A DNA stretch of 64,000 nucleotides from Apus apus (taxonomy: Eukaryota; Chordata; Aves; Apodiformes; Apodidae). The position numbers were made by a program, and so were the translations under genes. Every line of letters begins with the position of its first letter. The stretch's first letter is position 1. The stretch covers positions 4,131,001-4,195,000 of the forward strand of contig NC_067296.1 of NCBI RefSeq assembly GCF_020740795.1, read 5' to 3'. A model generated the notes under the pieces. That model was not told the DNA's origin, did no database searches, and worked only from the letters and a program-made list of their open reading frames with translations. Of this stretch, positions 26,201-40,000 are shown piece after piece.

Positions 26201-29200
26201 TTTTTTCCACCTCAAGAACCTCTCCAATGGAAGCACTAAACACTATTTCACCAAGGTGCAGGATGCTAGTGTCACACAGCAGCTCTACACAGGAGTAGCA
26301 GGACCTAAAGCCCAGCCCTACAAGCCCAAAGTTAGCACTGCCTCACAAAACACCATCAAAGCAAAAGTCAGGCCTGTCCATTTAAAAAATGTTTTATTCT
26401 CTGGTCTAAATATTTTAATAACAACCTTCTCAGCATTTTACACATCCAGCTACCCAGATCGGAGGTTACTTTTAGATTTACCTAAAAGATTGTTCCCTTC
26501 CCCATCACATTCCCAAGTCAACAGGGCAACCCAGGATGTATAAACATAGCAACAGTTCAGTGCAGCTTGTTGGCTTAAAATGTTAATCGCTCCATTGCAA
26601 CCAGGCACAGAGCACGTGGAATAATCAAGTTCACTCAGTTGCACTGTCAACCTCACAAAAAGCTTCAGATTATAAAGTTTTTTAAACTAATGTAACAAAA
26701 AGGAGACTGGCAGAAAGACCTAGTTAAGGACAACTGAGAAGGAGTTACTCTGTGGAAAGACTGACCACCCCAATCCAACCTTCTCCTCTTGTTTAAGAGC
26801 AGAGCCAGTTTTAATAGGGTTTGCAATTCGTTCAGCTGACTCTACAACACCTTCAGTCTACCCCTGACTTAACAATATTAACAGCAGACTTAAGAGAAAT
26901 TAGACTTGCATGGACCTTATATAGTTCATATTGAAATTATTTCTTCTCCAAACCCTCTCTGGGCAGCACTAGTAGCCCTTAGCAAGGTCTGCTTGGTGCT
27001 GACACTGAGCATTCGTGGGTCAACAGCATTGGGTTAGAGTGTGCAGTCTCAGAGTAGTTTTTGATCTGTTCCTAGATACTGTCAACACACATCAAATATA
27101 CTGTAAACACTCCTGCAACTCTTGGCCATCTTGAATATCAAAATAAAATAAACATTGTTGCTATGCATTTTATTCATCCCAGGCTTGAATCATTCTGGTT
27201 GGAGAGCTGCTCAAAGGATCTGTAGCTGCCTAGACTACTCCACTGCTTGCTCAACATCCTTCCCTCATTGAAATGGCTCTCTAACAGATGAGTAAATAAA
27301 GAGGTTCCTTCTCAAACATTTCAAACAGAACAGAAGGTGACAACTGTAAGTCAAGAAAATTAATTGAATAAGGTTTCCACAAAAACTAAGATGAGAAAAA
27401 AGCAACAGGAAGTGAAGAATTAAGTTAAACAGGGGAGTCCTTCCACAAACAAGCACCAGGTTTTTAAAGATATTTCCAAAGGCCTGGAGCAAACACAAAG
27501 GCACACACAAAACCAAGCAACAGATGGAAGGAGTTTGCATTAACCTCAGCAGCATATTAGGAGCAGCACACCAAGTCACACCATAGTAATTCAGATCACT
27601 AGCATGAAACAAGCTCTTTTAAAAAGAAATTATTCTATCAACTGATTGTAGCATTTTGACAGATAAAGACCCTAAGATAACAAAGATATGTTAATGTCAC
27701 AACACACACAGTTTACTGCATCTGTTTCAAGGTCAAAAAACAAACGATGGGTTCAAAACCACAGGATTAAAAGAAACAATTTTTAGAAGTCCATACACAA
27801 AAAAAGTTCCTCTTCACGTTGCTTCCAAACTCCTACTCTAAGCAAGCAGTTTAAACCCACGTGAAGAACAGTGTAGTTAATTCTGAAGAGGAAGAATCAC
27901 CTAAAAATAACCCCACCGCAGTTCATAACATGATAGGTTTTCTTGTTTAAAATAATGTAGCAGGATAAAAGGCATCCAGAAACAACAGACAGAAGTATCT
28001 ATAGCTATATAAAATATAGATCTATTCTGCTTACTGATAGTTTAAACCTCAATCTGTCAAAGATATCAGTGTTAACATACGAACAACTCCTTAAACTAAA
28101 GAAGCCAATCTACTCATTATCAAAATCTCAGATGAAATATGCATAATTAGATGCTTCTTTCAGACAAAGTTACACAAGACTCCATTTCCAACACCAAGAG
28201 AGCAAATTTCTCCAGGAGATGCCTTGTGGACACAAACTGCACAACCTTCCTACCAAAGTCCTAAACCAAAAGAAATCTCTACTGCAAATTTTTCAGGCAT
28301 GGCTTTTTAACACTTACAGTTCCCTGAATTCAGTACACAAAGTCCAGACACCACAGACTGCCACTTACCTCCTCCCCACCCCAAACAGCAAAAGAGCAAA
28401 ACTGAAGTCTACTTTTAGGAGAAAATGAAAAGCACTTGGCTGGCTCAAATTCCTTGGACCAGACAGTAAAGACAGACTAATTATCAAATGACTGTGGCAG
28501 TGATGAACAGTAACTTACCCGATAGACTGTTACCGTGCCTTACTTTCCCTGGCTTAACTAAACCAAAGCAGCTAAAGAGCCAGAATTAAAACACTCTTAG
28601 AAGCAGGCTGCCACTGCTGACAGACATCTTTGCATGTCTCTCACCACAGGGGATTTGCTCATACATCTCAGAGTTTCACCAAGAGCATCCCCTACAAGAA
28701 GTCACAGTGCCTCTAGCCCAGGCTATTTTCTACAGCACAGCTGCCAGCCACCACTGGTGTTTGCATCAAGGCATTTTATCAAGGACTTCACACCCATGGG
28801 ACGGCCCGCATGAAGGTCTGTCTCTACAGCACCAGCTAGAATAGCTCAGATGTCACTACCCCAATTTGCTAATAAGATTACAGCTTGTTGTCAGTACCAC
28901 AGCAATCAGTTCATCAAGATCTTCCATTATGCAAGCAGCTCGTGGAGCAGCGTCATTTCAGGTTGTTTTGAAGAAGCCTGTTCTGCAAGTGAGACAGAGG
29001 ACATGCCAGAGAGCCCTGCATGCGTGGAGAGCTTCACACTAGATCCAGCTTTCCCTCACCCCAACAACAACAAATGACTCCCCAGCTCCTGGCCTGGCAC
29101 CCCTAGTAACCCCAGACAGAGCAGCCATCATTTGCCCAGTGCTATGTGGATTGACAGATTTGGATCTTGATGCTTCTGTGCAACATGTTTCTCTAGCTTA

Positions 29201-32200
29201 GCTCCTCCATCACTTTCAGTGCTGGACCCAAACCCCAGAGGTTACCTCCACCACTGCACTGGGAGCTTTAAATAAAGCATAAGTTGTAACTTCCCTGACA
29301 GTAAGGATTTCTATCAAAGTATACAAGGGCAAAGAAACTCCATCTCAATACCTGTGTCTCAGGCCTTCCTTCCAAGTAGAATTGTCTCCCTTCTGTCTAG
29401 GAAAGGTCTAAACAAGCAAGCTAAGGAATAGCAAAATTTTCCTGTAATTACAGACCTGCCTGGAGGTGTCTCAGACCGAAACTCAGAGCAGAGCAAACAC
29501 GGGATTGATAAGCCCATGCAGATCCAGCCAAATAAAAAATATTCAAAGCAGTTTAGTCTATTAGCTGGGTGCCTGTCCCATCACTCTAGAGTTTGTTTTG
29601 GCCTCACAAAACATAAGCCATGCTCTCTGTACATGTTTTTGGGTTTCACTTTAAGGTCACTGCAGACCAGCCTGTTGTTCACTTTCCCTGCCTTAGCACA
29701 CTAAGCCAAGCAGGAAAAACCTTTCCTTGACACGGAAATCCGGCTGCAAGAAAGGGGTATCTGGCCAAAACAAAGCTTTAGGAGTACTGTGATCTTTAAT
29801 GATAAGCCTGATCTACCAGATGATGATATGAGAATCGTTAATTAAAAGGTGGCACTCTCATCCCTATTTCCATCTTCACAAGCTCCACTGAGTCCACGTT
29901 CATCTAAACACACAAACGGCTTTGTCTGTCCAGCAGCCACAAAGACCTGGCCTGCCATTCCAGTTCCACCTACCAGCACAGCACCAGCATGCCAAAACAG
30001 GTTGACACCAGGCGACAAAGCCCACAGACCAGTGGCACTGGCCACAGAGGGGAGCTCCCACATCCTTGTTCCGACCCATCACCCTGTCCTCAGCACAGAA
30101 GCTGTTTGGGCACCTTCCAGCTGCAGCAGGGCTGAACCTGTGCACAGGATTCCCATGTAATGGCTGGCATGGACTCACTGCCCTTCAGTGACTTGGCTGT
30201 CACAGCTCGGTAGCACACACTGCCAGGGATCTTACTGAGGACAGAATGAGTCAGTACCTCCCAGATACTGAACACCTCCTCAAAACATGCTGCTGTTATG
30301 TCAGATGAGATGTCCTGACTTTGTCTCCCTTACTGCTGTGACTTTGGGCAGGATGCTCAACCTCTACACACCTCAGCTGCCCAGATTAGGGACAAAGGGA
30401 TGAGGGACAGCATGGCTTTCAGAGAAAAGCCTGGTTGTGTTTGAATCCTTCATAAAAAGGCTGTGAACTCATTTTTTGTGTGATTGTTCATTAACACAAA
30501 AGCTTTTTACAAAAGCAGATTCACACCTAATAAATATTTGCCCTACACTTCTTTAATATCCAACTTAGAGCAAATCAGGGTGTTAGAACTCATTCTTATT
30601 TCTTCCTGTGACTCCTTCTGTACCTACATGACAGCAGGGAATAAGTGATTGTAAGTTGTTGCTCAGATGTATGGGAAGAGCCAAGAGACTTTGAAGAGGT
30701 CCTGAGGAGAACCTGCTCTGCAGCAGAAAGCAAGGAGAGTTTGAGAGATGTGCTGGAATCCAGATATGCTTCATGCAAGGGATGCAGGGATGCAGAAAGA
30801 TGGGCAGGACAGCCATAAGGTCCTTGCTTGGATTTCTCAGGTAAGAGTTATTGCACATAAGACAAAGTGCTTGGCTTTTACACTGCCACAAAAAGCCTTC
30901 CCGTGGTTGAGATTTATAACTAATCCTATAAGTAGTAACTAGAGTGCCACTTGCAAGCCCAGGGCCACCCACCTTATGGACCACAAGCTGCACAAGATGA
31001 GGCAGGGAGAGCTGCCTCCACAGAGGCTCCTCCTCAGCAGTGCTTTGGAGGCCCAACCAGCATTGCCAGGCAAGCCAGTAGGTGCCTTAATGGGAACCAA
31101 TGAGCATGCCATGGTTACTGCTGCAAAAATAAACAGTCATTAATGGCAATTAATTAGAAAACCAGGATGGATGGTGTCTCATCGCCTCACTCTACAGGCA
31201 TGTTGTAGGTCAGTCCTGGCAGAGAGGCTCAGTTACACACAAACACGGGACACGTTTCAGCCGCTGGGGAGCCCCGAGTGAACAGATGCAAACTGCCCCT
31301 GGCCAGAAGTGAAGTGTTCTGGTCAAAGTTAGTGAGCAAGTTTGGGGTTCCTACTGTAGCACCTCTTCAGACCTGACCATACAGGTTTGCTGGCACCAGT
31401 CCAGACACTGGAACTCACCTAATGTCTTTGGCAAAAAAAAACAGTTGAGACTGACTGTTTTTATTGTTACCAAAGAAACTCTGCAATACTCAAGGTACCG
31501 GACTAGTTCTCTCTCAAATGCTTAACTTTAAATTAATTCAGCATATTATCCTTGTGTCATGCTCCCTAGTCACATTTTGCCTGGGATCTTTTAAATATTT
31601 AATTTCTTGCTTCTACGCACAAGGTCAAAGCAGAATAGGAAAAATGAGAAGTCAGACAGAACTTGAAATCGTGAGCTACTGTTAGAAAGAAAATCACTGT
31701 GAGTACATTCACCCCAAACCAACATGTTTGGATTATTGTAGCAGGCTGATGTCTGAAACTTTGTGCACCTTCCAAGTTGATGCAAATACACATTAAACGA
31801 AGTCATAGGTCTTTGTAATGTTACTTGAGCACACAAGTAGCAGTGTTTGTCAAGCAGAGTAATTTCACTTTCAGTAGCACCCTTCAGCATGCATGCTTTG
31901 TGAAATACTGGTAAACACACAGTTCTCACCTTCAGACTAATCTACAAACCACTGAACAGCCTCCAACCCCTCAAGCTGCCAGGGCAGCAGTGCCACTGAA
32001 TCACAAAGAAACAGATGGGCTGCCTTCCAGCCCCCCCAGCCATGCATGCACCCCCAGGTCCCACTTCCACAGCTCATTGCATTCACCCCAACTGTAGAGT
32101 TAATTAAATAAAAGGGGGGTTTCAATAGCTTTCACTTCATGAACGCACAGTTTTAAGAGCATATTACAGCCTGCTCACCTCTAGAAATTTACCTTGTTTC

Positions 32201-32274
32201 CACCCAATCCTGCCCCAGGTATTGTTCTACCTCTACACCCTTGGGGAGGACAAGCTGTGCTCTCCTGCAGGGCC

Positions 32275-32690
32275 AAACCTGCTCCCTACCTGCTGAGGCT
32301 GGTCGGCCGCCCGGGCACCAGCACCACCCGGGGATGGGGCATCCCACTTCTGGCCACCCCACAGCCACGCTGGCCACGCTTGTCCATGTCGAGGTGAGGA
32401 GGAGAGGGGCAGTCAATCCATCCGTGTCTCTCCACCGTCGAGTCAAGAACCGGCCGCCGGGCCCCACGGCTGGTGACAAAGAGCTGCTCCCCCTCACCCA
32501 CGGGGTGCCTAGCAGCTGGCCGTGAACATCCTCTCCTCCCTGCCCGCATCCACCTGCCTGGGCAGACCCAGCAGAAGTGACAGTAAATCCACCTGCACCT
32601 CCGAGGCAACAGTGCCCAAGGCTGAGCCACCCACGCCTGGAGGACACAGCCCACAGCCAGCCCTCCGAGTCAGCAGAAAAGAGCAAGGAG
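32275..32690. promoter_or_regulatory. CpG-rich cluster inside ARHGAP40 intron 1
   Basis: CpG dinucleotides are clearly denser here than in the flanking AT-richer intron, for example around 32306-32330 and 32435-32470. No exon or splice pattern could be assigned. It may be an internal promoter, an enhancer, or just a GC-rich patch. Confidence 0.35.
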
Positions 32691-33814
32691 TTCTTCCTGA
32701 GCTCGGGCTGAAGTTAAGGCTTGCTAAACATTGACTCCAGCCTCAGCCCCGTGGAAAAGTCACTCCCACCGCAACACTGGGAAGGAGGAGTCAAACAGCA
32801 TATTTACTCCTTAAAATTGCACTTCTCTGAAGTAGGAGAACAGCAAGTAAAGCAAAAAAAGCATCTCCCTGGGAATTAGGGGAGGGGGACAGTAAAAAAC
32901 CCGAGTGCTTATTAAAAAACCAAATTCAGCATTTGCTGCCGTAGCCGAGAGTAAATCCCAGCTGGGTGTGAGGCACTGGTGTTGAAAGAGCAGCACAGAG
33001 CTGTAACACCCACAGACAGTATTGTGCAAGATCCAGATCCTTTTTTTAAATCTCACCAACATGCAGCCCACCAGCAAGCAAGGGGTTAAAGCAATCGCAT
33101 TTCTGTGTCCCTCCTGTCCTAACAGGTTTTGTTCCTTCCTTGTTATTCTCTCCACCAAACCTCCTTTCACAGAGCTTCTGTGACTTCCCTTTCCTCTGAC
33201 ATTTACTATTCATAATCCTGAAGGTAAAGGCACAAACAAGCCCTTTATTTTAATATTTCCTTAACTAAGACATGCAAAGCTTCTCCAGAACAGGTAAAAA
33301 CCCTGCTCCTTGCTTTCAATAATCCCAGTAAAACTGGACCGATGGTTCATCTTGCTTTGCCTGAACCAGCTTACAGTGCAGCAGGACTTATTTTGGAGAC
33401 AATCCCTCATAAAAGCACACAGAGGCTGTCTCAGTTTGGTTCCTCACCCACAAATGCAGCTACCTTCCAACCACTGCTTCCACCCCACCTTGCAAACACG
33501 CAGCCCATGTGCTGCAGAATGAACACTGCCCAGCTGCCCAAACCCCTGTCACCATCCCCCTGTGCACCCTCCACAGAGCAGGATCAGCCCAAACTCCATC
33601 CTAAGCCTGTCTGGAGGCAGAGCCCTGGCCATGTCCAAGAGGGATCTTGGTGAACACCCTCCGTGCTACATTAAATGAGGCCCATTTCCCAGGGTTCAGG
33701 CACATCCCCAGCCTCTGGCTATGCCCAAACACAGTTTCAGGCCCCAGGGGCAGGCAGAGGAGGGGTAATTTGGTCTGGGCCTCTTACGGCTCCCCACACG
33801 AAGCATGCAAAAGT

Positions 33815-34008
33815 TGGGGTATTGAGACACTGGCACAGATTGCCCAGGGAATTGTAGCTGCTCCATCCATGGAAGTGTTGAAGGGCAGGTTGGATGGGGC
33901 TTGGAGCAACCTGGGCTGGTGGGAGGTGTCCCTGCCCATGGCAGGGAGGCTGAACTAGATGATCTTTAAGGTCCCTTCCAACTCAAAATGTTCTATGATT
34001 CTGTGATA
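33815..34008 (+). repeat. CR1 LINE 3' end, plus orientation
   Basis: The segment contains the conserved CR1 3' block: GTGTTGAAGGGCAGGTTGGA, then TGGAGCAACCTGGGCTGG, GATGATCTTTAAGGTCCCTT and a terminal TTCTATGATTCTGTGAT. It is a 5'-truncated copy, as is usual for CR1 in birds. Confidence 0.9.
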
Positions 34009-37000
34009 TTTCCCCCCCGCCTCCCTTCTTTTCCTTGCCTCTAATTCCTTCCCCTCAAGTTTTAGCAAACCAGAGGACAGCCCTCCAGTGAGGAGGTATC
34101 AGCATGCCATGGCTGGCTCATTCTTCAGGTAACTAAACACACCTGTGGAAAAGCTCTTGCATACAGCTGGAGTTAGATCTGGCTTCCCTTGCCTTGCTCC
34201 TTATCCTGACAGACCCACAGCCCTGCCTTTGCATACACAGTGCTCCATTTCTTATTTAGCTTATCTGCTACAAGTGGTGCTAATAAGAATCCTAAGGGAA
34301 TAAATCCAAAACTCCAGTTATCCATATAGCTCCTCCTCCATCAGCTCCAGAGATAAACCACTGAAGCCCTTCTTTGAGACACAGCTTTTCCAACAGCACC
34401 GAATGGGGCTGGAAAAATCCTGCCCCCCTAAATCAGCACATTATACAAAAACTCATCCAATGTTACAGACTTTAGCAAAGCACAAAAAGTAAATCAAAGC
34501 AATTTTGATGCTTTTATTCAGGTACACAGGCAGTGGTTGCTGCAAAGCTACATCAAACAGAAAGGTTACACCACCATATGTGACTACAAACTGTCCAGGG
34601 TTTGAGCCAGGAGAGGACAACAACAAAAACATTTATGAGAGGGGATGTGTCTGCTCTAAGCTTTGCTGTTTTCCCAACTCAGAACAGCTTTATTTCTCCC
34701 CAGAGAACCCCCAGCCTCTCTCTCCAAAGGGCTTCCCACCATGCACAGAGTGCCCTGAAACCAGTGTTTAGGCTTCAAGTCATTCATCCTTCTGTACACA
34801 AAAGCAAATCTAAGCTGCCAGAACTGCAAGCACCTGGGTACAACAGCCCACAAGTGCCTTTCCTTTAGCCCTCAGAGATGTTCCTTGCCCTTTTTGACAG
34901 GCAGATTTTTGGACAGATAGGCTGCGAATCACTTCTACAAGTGAGTTGCATTGTCACAGGTTTCTAATGCATCAGTAAGAATTCAGGCAGGCTTGTTGCA
35001 CAACTGAGAAGCATTTAAAGTATCCAGAATGAAAACAAAATTCTTTAGTAGTACATTCAGCTCTGATTACTCATGTAAAACAGATCACAAGAATTACTGA
35101 AAGTTCAAGATCTGTGAATAATAACAGCTGCACTGCCACCCACAGCCTTTCACAGGTTCACTCTTATCCAGACATGAGTTGTTCATGGCGTTTAAGAGGA
35201 GTAATCAGTAAGTTTATTTCCTTGCATGTGAGAAAAGAGGTGGAGGAATAGGACACGGGGACAGCTGAATCTGCATTTTCAGACAGAGTGAATCAAGATA
35301 CATATTCCAACTCCAGTTTCAAGTTCTCCAGCATGCTTCATGCACCAGGACAGTCTTCCTGACGTAATTAGAGATGAGCCAAGCTCACTAGGACAACATC
35401 TGGATCACAGGAGCTGAATCTTACACAGATATGGAGACAAAGAGACATACTAATGTTCTCAGCATCCAATTAGCTCAAATGAATCACTGGTACAGTGATA
35501 GCACTGTTACTATCACAGCTTTATTGCATGAGTTATTTCTGAAGGTATCTACACATCCTGCCAAACAGACATGACTTGGCTCACTCAGTAAACCTGAATT
35601 TTTCAGCACCAAACAGAAGGAGCAAAAACATTCAACAAGCTTTTGGACAACAAACAATTTTAGCTGGCCAAAACACCTGCAGGCTGGAGACCTAGAGACT
35701 GCAGGAATCCTCTGCCAGACCTAGGGAACCCCACCAGCCCAGGAGACCTGCCTTGAACACTCCCTGACAGAGCTCAGCATCAGTGACTTCAGGTCAGCTC
35801 AAACACCATGCTCATGAGCTGCTTTGCAAGATCTTATGGCAGCATTAAGTTTTTCAAGCATTCCCAAAGTACTTTGTTACCATGAAAATAAAAGGCAAAT
35901 GAAAGACACTGCAACGTGCAGCCGAGTGGAAAATCCTGAACATAGCTGAACATCTCTAGCATGCAATTATTTTTTTCTCCAATAGATTCATTTTTACAGA
36001 GTATACAATCTTCAGAAAGCCTGTAAACATTTTATCCCCTCTCCATACCATCATATACCAAGAAAATCCTCAAGTAGTGTTACCTATCCATCACGTGGAC
36101 CCACTAAGATTAAGAGATTACACTTTCTGGAGTCACCCAGATGGTGAGATTATCCAAGTCCCAACTTGTTTCCATCTGCCAGGGAGGCAGCGCCCAGGCT
36201 GTGGCCTGGGGCCAAGCACAGAGTTGCCATCACAGCAGGGTAACAGGCACGGGCTCCCAGCAGCCAGTCCCACAACACCAGCCAGCTCTGCTCTGCCTGG
36301 AGCTGAGAGATCCAACAGGCATCTTCCAGCTCAACACCTGCCAAGAAGCAGCCGCAGCAACACTCAGGCCCTACAAAACTCTTCCGCTCGTGACCTGACT
36401 CCACGAGACAAGAGCTCATCTGTCATCCTGCTGGGAGAAATGCAGGCATGTCCGTGGCAGCTGGGGCATCAACCCAGCCCAAGCAGAGAGGTACAGCATC
36501 ACCTTCCCCACTGCCCAGGTCATCCCACCCAGCCCTCCTGCTCCATCCACACTTTGGGGAGCTCAGACCTGCTGCTGAATGGCCAAACCCTCCCTGCTGT
36601 ACAACCCAAAGCCACAGGCTGGATGTCAGAGCACATAATCTGCTTTACTGCTCCCTGTGACAAACACAGGATTAGGACTTCAAGCAGTGGCCAAACAGTG
36701 AGAACAGATGTTTCCAAAGCTGAGACTGTTTGCAGGCAGATGGCTATTAATCTCACATTTAAGAAAAAAATAAATAATTTTTTAAAAATCAGGCTAAAGA
36801 GGAAGCCCTGATATCCAGTGGGATGTGGTGCTGGAGGTCAGCAGGGCTAGGTGGCTGCCAATCAGAGCCACTTCATGACATGCCCATGAGAAGCAGCAGC
36901 TCTGAGCAGAGATCTCCACCAAACACAGACCAGGGGTTGAGTACAGCACTGCCTCCAGCTGCCCAAGCTTGCCAATAATGTCATGGCTTGGGCTAGTGAA

Positions 37001-40000
37001 GAGGGAAGAAAAAAATTCTTATGTTCTTTATATTTAGATAAGCAAGCTGCAAAGTTTCTGAAGCCTAATTATTACTGTAAATGCGATTTTAATCATCCAA
37101 AAACATTTGCACTGCTCAAGGAAGAGCTGTAACAATGGGAGGAAGTGCAGACACAGCAGTTATTCTTAATCCACAAAAACACTTATTCTGATGAATAACC
37201 AAGACTTACTAACTTAAATATAGTATGGTTCTGCCTGCTGGGCATTTTTGAAGTGTATAAAATTAGAAGTGTTAGTGGGTTTCTGGGGATGACCTTGTTT
37301 ACCTCCCTATTCAAACACACGTGTGACAACTGCAGGGTGCTGTGCCTTGCAAAAACTGCAGCTTTCTTGCTAGACACTCCAAGGCAGAAAGAACTGAGAG
37401 GCACCAGATCAATAACCACCACTCTGCTTGTCCAGCTCCTTCAAGCACAGGGACTCTGCAGCCAGCTGACAAAGTGCCACACACCATTTCTGAGGTGTGC
37501 CAGGAGAGAGGCAGCTGAGACAAAGGATCAGCAGCCAGTTCCCTGCCCAGCTGCCTTGAGTCACCTCATGGCAGCCCCACTGAAGCAGCTGAGCTCACCT
37601 GGAACTGCAGTCCAAGCTGCAGAGCTCACCCCCAGCACCACCTTCACAGAGTGCTTGGCACCTCCTTAATTTTCACAGAAAAAAAATATGCAAGAGCTCA
37701 AATTCCCAAGCTGACACCCCAGCCCGTTTCACAAACCTGATTTTGATTTTTTGCAAGTTGAAGTTTCTGTTCCCATCTGGGAAACGGATGGGGCAACAGA
37801 GCTACAAATAGAGTGTCAGAAATGGACTATCTTACTCTGCTGCCCCAGTTCTCAGGGTAAAGACATGATAGATTAGGTTGTCATCTTGTTTATTTCCTAC
37901 ACCCTAATGACAAGCAACAGGATGGGCTCCATGGGCTGGACTCCCCATGAGTCAGTGTGTGTTCAGGCATCCCACAGGAGTTACTACCCCAAGAATGCCA
38001 AACATCCACTCCTGAAAAAAGAAGTCATGCACATGGCATGGCCCCACGATGGGGTAGAAGTAAATGGTTCAGAGCTACCAAGGTTATGAGACAGCTAAAC
38101 AACAGCTACTGATAGCTTGACTCAGATAAGCTCAAGCTTTAGCAAGGATGGCAAGACAAAAGGAGAAATGTAGGAGTGACCTGATCATAGCTATACAACT
38201 GAGCTGTTTATTAAGATTAAAAGTGAAGCACCTAAAGATCACAGCATGGACAAAAACCAGATGCAGTTTTCAAAGCAAAATCTTGTTTGTCTTTTGATAG
38301 ATTTTAGTATCTTACGGTTTTAAAACTGTCCCTTGGGTCAGACTAGCTGAAACTACTCAAGGTCAGACTGGAACACTCTCTGTGTTACTGAAGCTCGTTC
38401 TGTCAAATGATTATAAAAAAAACTGTATTCCTCACCCAGACACTCTGAGTTCTTTCAATATCCAGACAAAAATAGCTACCAAATAGGTCCCTACATGTTG
38501 TCCCTCCACACTTGTACATAGGGCATTCCCTTGGGAACCCAATGCCATTGTGCTCACTTGTGGGTGAGACACCCATCAGCCCCTGAGCAATGGGGCAGAA
38601 CGACACCCCCCTCTCAAAGAGAATGGCATTTTTACAGATCCCAGTTGCTCAATCCACTCTTTCCAAAATAAAAAGCCAATTTAATATAGCCTAGTAGCAA
38701 AAGTTCTTGTTAAGCAGCCAGGCAATTGTATCAAGTACTCATAAGCAACAGTTGGGCTTGTACTCAGAAGTGGCATCTTTTATCCTAACAGGGTTCTGTT
38801 CTACTTTGCCATCTCTTCAGCACTAACAGGTCCATCTGGAGGATCTAAACTGCTCCGTGTGTGGAGACATTACAGGTGGCTCTTCATTTACATTTCTGGA
38901 CATTATCATGGTTTGTCCTCTAGAAGAGAGCTGAGACAGAAACAGGACTGGGCTGCTGATTTACAGGCTCAGAAGTTTAAGAAAAAAAAAAAGTCAGCTG
39001 TCACTATTTTTGCTCTGCTGACACCCTGCTCTGAAGACACCACGTGGAGCTTCTTTGTACTAGTTTCATCTATAAACGACGCAACAGCCAGAACAAAACT
39101 GGTTGAGATGCTGAGCCTGATTGCACAACACAGCTCAGGGCTCCTACAGAGCTATTAGTAGCCAAGAGTTCGTTAACTCATTAGGAGAAGGCTTGTTCTT
39201 CCAAAATATTCATGACAAAGTTTAATTACCAGGAGTCTTCATGAGAGCCAGAATCAGGCATGATGTAGGACTTAGAGGCCAACGAGGGGAAGAGCTTGCT
39301 ACACACATTTCCAAATACTGTAGTGCAGGATTTAATGGAGGAAGAAGATAGGGCAGGTGAGGTGAATGGTGCAAGATCATCTCAAAGGTCAGACAGAGAC
39401 TAGAGCCTATAAAGCCTCACGTGCTGTTTGCTTTTGTATAAAAATCCACTGCTCAAACTGCAGGGCCAAGGAGATCAGACAGATGAAGTCTCAAGTGTCA
39501 GCGTCAAGTGATGTTGCAAGACAAATCTTTATTCTTCAGTTTACAACCAGTGTGCAAGTTCAGTGTGACACAGTGTTGTTGCAAAGGCAAAAAGAAGACA
39601 TCAGAGATCGTGCACTGAACAAGCACAGTGAATCCAACAAGCTGAAGAAGGAGAAATTAAAGTCAGACTCATAGGTGAGTTGAAAACTACAAAGTTTTCA
39701 TAAAAGCAAATCTAAAGAGACACACATGGTCAGACAAACTATAGCAACTGTTTCAACTCACAGCTCTAGTAAGTCTGATGAACTCTTACAACCAAACTGA
39801 CAGTCAAGACAATATTTTTTAACCAGGCTGGTCTGTACAACCAAGCTTTTGTACACATCTCAGCATGATCCATGCTGGGAGCAGCACCTCTGGGCCAACG
39901 CAAGAGCTACACATACAGCAGATGCAAAGGAGAGGAGGACATAAGACCCACTGTCCTTGCAGCTGTGAAAAAGCAACTGCTGGACAGTTTCTGATAAGAC

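Noticed and set aside
32189-32686. A 165-codon minus-strand open stretch overlapping the intronic CpG cluster
   Set aside because: The predicted protein is Gly/Trp/Ser-rich low-complexity sequence typical of translated GC-rich non-coding DNA, and frames on the other strand are open as well.
36077-36811. A 244-codon open stretch on the plus strand in ARHGAP40 intron 1
   Set aside because: It begins at GTG, its first ATG comes about halfway, the composition is Ser/Pro/Gln-rich without any domain, and no splice or promoter context supports it. GC-rich intron sequence can give this by chance.
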